A stretch of 25,000 nucleotides of DNA from Glandiceps talaboti (Eukaryota > Hemichordata > Enteropneusta > Spengelidae). Below are positions 10,477 through 19,976 of the stretch, piece after piece. Position numbers and translations under genes: made by a program. The first letter of the stretch is position 1. Every line of letters begins with the position of its first letter. Below the pieces are notes generated by a model, which did not search any database, was not told where the DNA came from, and worked only from the letters and a program-made list of their open reading frames with translations. The stretch is from NCBI RefSeq assembly GCF_964340395.1, contig NC_135565.1, positions 22,712,209-22,737,208 of the forward strand. Reading direction: 5' to 3'.

Positions 10477-11035
10477 TTTATTTTCAAAACTACACAAAGA
10501 TTCGCATATTAGCTAAACTGAAGTTTAGCTATGTTGTCATAGTAACAGGATGCTGAACTGTATAATTGAAGTTCTTTCCTAGAAGATAAAGAAAGAGAAA
10601 ATTGATGACTTTCTAACATTTTACTCAGGATATCATGTTTTAATATGGTGAGCAACATATTGTGTATACATTCAATTGGTTTTGAAATAATTATATTATT
10701 GTGCATCTTCATACACACCATGTAACCTCTAAGTAGACAAAATAAGGTTATTATAAAATAATGATTGTAGAATCTTATGAAAGCATATTAAATTACTTTG
10801 TCCTCTCCTAAAAATGTCCGGGTTGCATTGCCACCGATAACAAACATTTGATCACGTGTCCAGTATTCAATATATATTTAAACACCCTGAACTATCAAAT
10901 CATCGATACAACTATGAACTATCATACAAGTTCAAGGTTAACAATGCATGCACCTTAGGTTATAGGTAGTGAATTTGATTAAACGTCTAATCCGTACACT
11001 GCAGGTAGCCAGAATACAAACATAACTTACTTTTG
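10477..11035 (-). terminator. Gene 2 3' untranslated region with candidate poly(A) signals
   Basis: After TAA at 11036 the minus strand has no further recognisable coding. The first AATAAA found is at 10482-10477, about 555 nt past the stop; an ATTAAA lies earlier at 10644-10639 and another AATAAA at 10269-10264. In DNA this AT-rich such hexamers occur by chance, so the true cleavage site is not decided. Confidence 0.35.
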
Positions 11036-11105
11036 TTAATACTGACATATGAAGCCTTTGAGTTCGCTGCAATCTTCAGACTTCCATTGATTTACACTGT
11101 TTGAC
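11036..11105 (-). CDS. Gene 2 coding exon 12: CTLD C-terminus and stop
   Basis: Acceptor TCCTTTTAG at 11107-11106; 70 coding nt, entering in phase 2 and ending at TAA (11038-11036). With the split codon it reads WSNSVNQWKSEDCSELKGF, then ICQY and stop. W617, C622 and C630 with the final G-F-I-C are the conserved end of C-type lectin domains. The W-N-D calcium motif is replaced by W-K-S. The protein stops two residues after the last CTLD cysteine, so there is no tail or membrane anchor. Confidence 0.9.
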
Positions 11106-14100
11106 CTAAAAGGAAATTTGAAAAATACAAAAGAAGAATTTTTTCATGAGTAAATCCAGTGTATTTTAAAGTCATATATTTTTTGTAATTTCCAGTGATT
11201 AGAAGCAAAAATGGTCTGATTTTTCAGTTAGTGTACACGTTACATTATACGAGGTGTCAAAGTTAAATCGATTGCTATTGAGAGCAAATTGATTATATTC
11301 AATGTAACTGGTAGATGTGAGTTATTGCTAAACAATCTATAATTTATGAGTATGACTGCATGTCATGTAGTCAAGCAGTTATGAATGTTTTCATGTATTG
11401 TTCATATTTACTGGCATGACAACTCACCAAAATTGGCCACACTTCTGATCACCAGTAATATCTGCTTCATCCGGACTAGCCCAGTTTTCATAGCACACCG
11501 CTTGGGAGTCGACGTATTCCCAAACCACAGAATTGAGTCTGTTGATTCCAAACCAGAAACTGCACGCTATGCTTCCCAGACTACTAAGATGATTTCCAAG
11601 GGCTGTGTTAACTACATCATTGTTTACTTCGGTGAGCTGCATGTTTCGAGTGCTGCATGTGGCACTTGCCTCCACCCACGTTGCCTTCTGTTCAATCACA
11701 GTGTACTTTCTACAAATGCGCAATTCATTTCCTGGGGTGACAGCTGTTGAAATAATTCAAAGTATTCGTAAATGTACCTTCCAACATCCCTGCCATGTTT
11801 TCAATTCACAACTACCATTATACAATACACAAGCCATATTACTGTCTCTGAACAGAAAATAGTAATTTATACCCTGGTCGTTCTACGTCACTCCAACCTG
11901 TGCTTACGTCACTGGTTTTGCCGTGCTATAAATATGAGACAAAACGTTCCATATCGCCATTACTGTTTCCGATTTTTCATACATAATGCTTGAGGAATTA
12001 TAATTATATTATTCCCCAATATTTCTCTTCCTTCATACAGCTGGAAAATACTCGCGACCCACCTAAGGGGTTGTCACTACTCGTCTAGCTACTCATAGTG
12101 ACAAGACCTCTTTAGGACACTCGTATTTTTCGGCCTCAGCTGAACGAAGAAAAAATTGAGGAATAGTATCTAAATTGGGTGTAATGTGACATAAAGAGAA
12201 TATCTGTCTAACATAAAGTGAACAAGACTGACAGTTTGCAGTCAAATGGAGTTTTGTATTGGTTCCAATGTCATTAGTATAGAGAATAGTTCATTACATC
12301 ATTCATTCATTTAGTCATTCGTTCGTTAAATCAATTGAAACGAAAACACCCACCAAATTATAATTTTGATACTCTACTTTCGTACGTAGTTTGAATATCA
12401 TTTAAATAATGATAATAAAGGTGACATGAAAATCTCCGCACCCCAAAAATCAGCACCAAAATGATTTCAACTTCGTACTTTACTACTTACGCATGAAATA
12501 CATCTCTAAATGATATGTGAAGTGTCTAAGTATTGATATTTTAATAATTTGCAACAACATGCTTTAGTAAGCATATTGTTAGTTGTCTGATCGAATTGTG
12601 TTGTAATTTGCATTGCGTATTTATTTTGTTCACAGACTTTAGTCCTGACTAGGGCCTTAGCTATAGACATTGTCACCCATAACTAGGGCCTTAGCTATAG
12701 ATAGTGTCACCCATAACTAGGGCCTTGACTATATAGACAGTGTCACTCATAACTAGGGCCTTAGCTATATAGACAGTGTCACTCATAACTAGGGCCTTAG
12801 CTATATAGACCGTGTCACCCATAACTAGGGCCTTAGCTATAGACAGTGTCACCCATAACTAGGGCCTTAGCTATATAGACAGTGTCACTCATAACTAGGG
12901 CCTTAGCTATAGACAGTGTCACCCACAACTAGGGCCTTAGCTATAGACAGTGTCACCCATAACTAGGGCCTTAGCTATAGACAGTGTCACCCATAACTAG
13001 GGCCTTAGCTATACAGACAGTGTCACTCATAACTAGGGCCTTAGCTATGCACAGTGTCACTCATAACTAGGGCCTTAGCTATATAGACAGTGTCATCACC
13101 CATGACTAGGGCCTTAGCTATAGACAGTGTCACTCATAACTAGGGCCTTAGCTATAGACAGTGTCACCCATGACTAGGGCCTTAGCTATAGACAGTGTCA
13201 CCCATAACTAGGGCCTTATAGCTATAGACATTGTCACTCATGATTAGGGCCTTAGCTATATACACAGTGTCACCCATAACTAGGGCCTTAGCTATAGACA
13301 GTGTCCCTCATAACTCGGGCCTCAGCTATAGACAGTGTCACCCCAGATACAATATAACACAGATTAAACTCACCGTTACACGTGAGTCCATCTTCAGCTA
13401 ATACATAACCTGTTTTACAATCGCAGCGAGACTGACCAGACGCCACATTGATACATATTTGTTGACACTCTCCATTGTTAACAGCACATGCATCAGCATC
13501 TAGTACATGTATTGCAAAATAGAAAGGGGGTTACAGTCAGTACTTAAACATCTGAAATAGAAATCTACGTCTAAACTTGCATATTATTATATAATACACT
13601 AATAACTCCAGGAGTTTCATTCTAAATGCCAGCGCAGTGCTTGTATTGTAATTGGCCAAATTACTAACTGTAGAATATGTGTAAATACTAATAAACAACT
13701 AAAATAATGCAAAGTCTAAACTTACCTAGTTTTCGCAACGTAACAATTACATGTTTTGTTACAGGCATAGTACTAGTAGCTGGTTTATTTTGCAATATTT
13801 ACCTATCATTAACCCCTCGAGTCAGAGATATGACTGAATTGTTACTACTTTATAATATAAATGGTGTACTAGCTGAATTCCACTCTTTACCAAATTAATG
13901 CTTATCCGTCCTAATCATAGCCTAGCTAGAATCCTGTGACGTCCTTACTTACATACATCTATATGTCCATCATGAACCTGTGTGATTGACAGCTCCTATC
14001 CATTGAGATGGGTTCTAATGACTTGTTGACACTATTGACATCAATTGACAGCTGGAACAATTTAAAAGGCGATAAGAATTTGTGCCTTTTTTTTCTAGCC

Positions 14101-17100
14101 TTAGCTCCATTACTAAAATAAACCGTGCGGTCGCCAGCGAAAGTCCAGGCACTGTAGTGGCATGTGAGAGTAGAACTCTGCACATCACTGGATTCTTGGC
14201 TACTCTAATTACTTAAATTAAAGTATTGTTAACAAAGTAAAATGATAGTGTTAATTTAGGCCTAAAAGCTTGGTTCGTTCCGGTTACCGGCCCCACCTAC
14301 TTTTTCACTGCTGGCCATAAAGTTTTTTACATATTCGAGAAAAAATAATAAAATCGCGAAGATACTGAAGTCTCGCAAGAAATACACTAGTGGATGCAGA
14401 AACTGACATCAACTTCAAAAGACAATATAAAATTGTTCTTCCAATCTGTAATGGCTGTACATCTGATGAGAAGAAACCAATAACACAGAGACCACATGGA
14501 AAACAACGGAAAACATAACTACCTGAACTAGACACTCATATAAAATCTATCTACCCTACCTATTTTTTGTTAGGCCATACTAAAAGCATTACTTTGGTTT
14601 TAACCTTACTTAACATATAGATGCTGGCCTACTTGGACATACAAAACAGACTTGCATTTGTAGCATTCCATTTAAAAGTCCGACCAATTATGTAATAGAT
14701 AGTCAACGAGTTCGGGAGGGTTGTGTATTTTTTGGCACATAACCCTACCAAACGAGTTGTCTATCTTACTTATACTACGGCGTGATTGGCTCAAACGGAT
14801 ATATAGGTCACACCCCTAAGAAAGAGTGGGTTATGGCTCCATATAACCAACCGTAATCAAGGCCTCTGATTGGCCAAGTCGATCTAGCCGTAGTATAAGA
14901 AATACAAACGAAAACAACTTGAAGTCACTAATATCAGTTCCACCTAAAGCACATTTTAATCAATCTTAAACTTGGCAGAAACCATTCTACATCCTGGTTT
15001 TAATAATTTGGGGTCAAAGGTTACAAGTGCTTACATAGACATGCTGGACCATCTAGAATATAACCAGGTTGGCAGGAACAGATGACGTCATCATTCTGAT
15101 CAACATTACAAATATGATCACAGCCTCCATTAGCATCCGCACAATTGTCTATGTCTGTAACCAGAAAACTATATAGTTATGTTTTGTGACAGTATTTAGA
15201 AAACCTTTCAATTGCTTGGTAATGCAGTTCACAATCTTAAAATAATTCCTTCATTAGCTTGGCTGTTAAATATCTGCATTGTTTACTTTAAAGGTATTTC
15301 ATAAAAGGTTGTAGAAAGGTTCGTCCAAAAATTCGCTTGAAAGATTTAAAAGATATACATTTGATGAAGACAGTTTTATTTAAAAATTTACTAAAACATT
15401 CTGTAATAATACATTGTCTTATTAATTAACTGCCAACCAATTTGTTCTTTTCTTATTGTCTCAGTGTGATTTTACTCAGGAAATATGTTTTCTAGCTGAT
15501 CATTAAATCAATATTTGTCAGTAATTAATGTTTAAAATTAGGCAAAATAAAAGAAAATGTGTATTTCCGATAACCCCACCGATCATACTTTCAAATGCCA
15601 ACTCGAAACATTTTTTAAAACATTTCAAACAAAGAGATAAAAACTTCGTTGTCTTCTTGACCTTCTCGTACATCTGTTGTTATTTCCCAAGGATGTCTGT
15701 TCATATTTCATCAAAATATCACAGAATGGGTGTCCAGATCGACAGTTCGTCCGTTATTGGGTCGAAGCGATGATTTTCAAAAATGAACAATTAAAACTAT
15801 AAACTTCCGACCTACCTACACTATTTACCGAGGCCATGTTATCGAAAACACACATTTTTTTCGCCTCAGTGACAGATTGCTGAAATATAGAATATCTTTC
15901 CTTACCTTCTTCACATACCTTGATGGCAAATCTACCAGGAAATCCAAGGTTTGTTTTTGTGTCAATATGTTGAATGTCAAAAGTTTCAGAATCTTCGTGC
16001 GAGTAATGCCGAACACCATCCCCAGCATCAAATCCAACCTGTATTGTAATACCGGAAACGTGATAATTATATTATGAACTAAGAAGTAAAGTGATAACAC
16101 AGTCATGTTACATGATAACTGTGAAAAAAAAATCAAACTAAAGGGTAAGTGGCAGAAATCGTACATTACGGAAGAAAAGATAACATTCAACAGATGTATC
16201 ATATTAGTAACTATGGTAACAATACATCCCCATTATTACATGTACTTTTTAAGCCATTTCAAAGATGATTTTTTATCCCATGATCGCAACATGTTGGGAC
16301 ACATTTCCAATAACTACAACTGTCTTTTAAAATTGTAGGCAGACGAAATCACGTGATTATTACGACCTTTCGAACCGACCACATTTAATTTGTTTTGAAT
16401 GTTTTTTGTACACGAAGGAGATCAAAAATATTGTCTTTAATCATTTAGTAAAATAGTTGTATCTTATGTTTCTTGACAACACCTAAGTTTATAGACATGA
16501 TAAGTTATGATTGGAAATTAATGTATTATTCATGTACCTTAGCACCGACGGTACCTATACCTGTATGTATAGGACTACCTTGTCCTACTGAGGCACTACT
16601 TATCCAAGAGATTTCTTGAAAGTTAAATATAACATAGCCACATCCATCGCTGTCTGTCGCCAATACAGCCTGAAAAGTGTTTCTCTGAGAAATTGCAAGA
16701 AGAATAGATAAATTGATGTCATTCAAAATGGAAATTAAAAGTCTGTATTAGCATTGACAACATATAACCTTTGCAGTCAACATAAATCCACGTTTTTTCC
16801 AACAACCACTGCCATGTGTAGCGTGGTTTCTTTCCAACAACCACTGCTATGTATATCGTGGTGTCTTTCCAACAACCACTGCCATGTATAGCGTGGTTTC
16901 TTTGCAACAACCACTGACATGTGTAGCGTGGTTTCTTTCCAACAACCACTGCTATGTATAGCGTGGTTTCCTTCCAGCAACCACTGCCATGTGTAGCGTG
17001 GTGTCTTTCCAACAACCACTGCCATGTATAGCGTGGTTTCTTTCCAACAACCACTGCCATGTATAGCGAGCGTGGTTTCTTTCCAACAACCACTGCCATG

Positions 17101-19930
17101 TAAAGCGTGGTTTCTTTCCAACAACCACTGCCATGTGTAGCGTGGTTTCCTTCCAACAACCACTGCCATGTGTAGCGTGGTGTTTTTCCAACAACCACTG
17201 CCATGTGTAGCGTGGTTTCCTTCCAACAACCACTGCCATGTGTAGCGTGGTGTCTTTCAAACAACCACTGCCATGTATAGCGTAGTTTCTTTCCAACAAC
17301 CACTGCCATGTGTAGCGTGGTTTCCTTCCAACAACCACCGCCATGTGTAGCGTGGTCTCTTTCCAACAACCACTGCCATGTATAGCGTGGTTTCTTTCCA
17401 ACAACCACTGCCATGTATATCGTGGTTTCTGTCCAGCAACCACTGTCATGTGTAGGGTGATTTCTTTCCAACGACCACTGCCATGTGTAGCGTGGGTTCT
17501 TTCCAACAACCACTGCCATGTATAGCATGGTTTCTTTCCAACAACCACTGCCATGTGTAGCGTGGTTTCTTTCCAACAACCACTGCCATGTGTAGCGTGG
17601 TTTCTTTCCAACAACCACTGCCATGTGTAGCGTGGTTTCTTTCCAACAACAACTGCCATGTGTAGCGTGGTTTCTTTCCAACAACCACTGCCATGTGTAG
17701 CGTGGTTTCTCTCCAACAACCACTGCCATGTGTAGCGTGGTTTCTTTCCATCAACCACTGCCATGTGTAGCGTGGTTTCTTTCCAACAACCACTGCCATG
17801 TGTAGCGTGGTGTCTTTCCAACAACCACTGCCAAGTGTAGCGTGGTTTCTTTGTATGTGCAGTTTTTTAATGTAACTACTTTCTTTCATTATTTGCAGTA
17901 GACTAATATGTGACACACACTTCCCAAGTGATTACTAGTATGTGTTGCTGTAATCTTTATTTTTCTGTCATATACATGTAAATTGCAATCGAAAACACCC
18001 ATTATCACATGAATACGTGCAAATTTTTACCTGTGGACAAAAAGGACACATCAAAAACCAGAATCACCCAGTTATACTGGACTTGTTTATCTTCTGTTCA
18101 GAATAACTTGTTCCTGCCATTCAACGCTACGATCACATTTTCGTAATAACTATGTACTTTCAAAACTGGTAAATGCACACATTACTTCACTTTACCTCTA
18201 AATAAAATGTACAACTCTAATTATTGCTATTTTAATGATTTTCAATGAATTTATTGTTTGTTGTCAGATCGAAACAATAATACTCTAGTTCCAGCTACAT
18301 TTAGTGTAGCTTGTACTTACCACTGCTTGTCCTTCCCAGGAAGTTGCCCAAAAAGCTACATCATACCACGTGACTACAAGGGCTGTAGACGTAGCAAAGT
18401 TAACGTTGAAAGTGTCCGAGATGATTTCATTTACTTTTTGCAATACGTCTGCGTCACTCGTCTCACGATAAAACAGTTGTCCCCCGGAGCGTAGATCAAC
18501 ATCAGCCCAGTACACAGCTAAGAGAGGATTACCACCACTTGATATTGGGAACGACGTTGGGTCGTATGCATACTCTGGGCCTTCGAATGATATCAACCCA
18601 TTGGTATTTATCTGTCATACGAAATATTTGAAATAATTAATTAACTGAAATGAACTTTTCATTGAACATTGGAGTATTTTGAATATCAGATTGAGATCAA
18701 GTATAAAGGGTCATTGCTCATCCAGGTGAGTGCACGGGGTAATAATTGTAAAGCACTTTGAACACCATGTGGGGAAAATGATATATCAAAATCAATATTG
18801 CACTATTTAGTATTAAAATTACCGTAAATACATGTATAAATATAACAAATAAAATGGTCTACCTTAACCCAATCAAAAGTCTTATTTGCATATATAAGTA
18901 GGCTTACAACGTCAGGTACTGTATAGCCTACCTATAGACTTGAGAACTGAACGTAGCAGAAATTCAAAATGTTAGTTAGGATATCGGAATAGTGTAGCGC
19001 TATCTGTTCTCAGGTCTACATATAGGCTTACAACTTAAGCATACCCCTGTCTACAAAAGATGATACAACACAGATAATAATCTTAATATACTGGATCACT
19101 TGTCTCCCAAGAAGTCCAGTGAGGGCCATCCCTCATGGATTCAGTGTTGATGCAGGAGGAAACCGGAGTACCCAAGGATAAACGTATCTCATACCAATAA
19201 GGATGGAACGTTTGTTGTCATGTACACAATACGATTTATAATGATTTAATGCCATCCAACATCTATTTACAAAAAAGAGTTCAGGACATTCCACTGAGTA
19301 TGTATGCTAAAGCACTGGCAAAATAGAGAAGGCAGACCTACAATATAGCGCAAATGATTCTGACAAAATCATTTAAGACAATACCTACCCATAGGGAGGT
19401 GTATGTGGTACCGAAGAACTTGTAATCAAAGGTAACTTCAGATGATCCATCATCGTCTGTTGGCAATTCAGTATCTCCTACTGTGGAGCCGAATTCAAAC
19501 ATCACTGGATCTGACAAAAACAATATTTAATGTCATACTATTACCGAAAATGTTGTGCTTGACAAAACCGGCCAACAGTCTCTATGGCTGAATCAAAAAA
19601 CCAGTCCACAAGAGAATCTCAAAGAATTTGTCAATTAAGTTCAAACTTCGATTTCTGATAAGTATTTAGGTCCATTGCGAAAATCCAATATGATTCATTT
19701 TATTGTAGAATAGAAATTAATACTGTACCCCCATGACATTTAGTTAATTGACATAAGGTTGACTTATTAGAATCTATAGGCTTGAAGCAGCTATGTAGTT
19801 TTCGTCCGAAGCACTCTGACGTCATCAGTATAATGATGTTATGCTATGATCAAGTCACCCCCCTTCCCGGAGTCACCTGACAATATACTATTGTATTGTT
19901 AGGCTGTAGATGGCATGTTATAACTGATGA

Positions 19931-19976
<46 letters not shown>

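Noticed and set aside
15537-15836. Third copy of the dispersed AGGCC-bounded repeat
   Set aside because: Only the end motifs (CCGATAACCCCACC, CCTACCTACACTATTT) resemble the other copies and the middle does not align by eye, so it is mentioned as a possibility but not called.
16719-17824. Overlapping minus-strand open frames of 336 and 290 codons
   Set aside because: They come from a 35-bp tandem repeat whose unit lacks stops. They do not connect in frame to the flanking NIDO exons and have no domain or non-repetitive coding part, so they are treated as intronic minisatellite.
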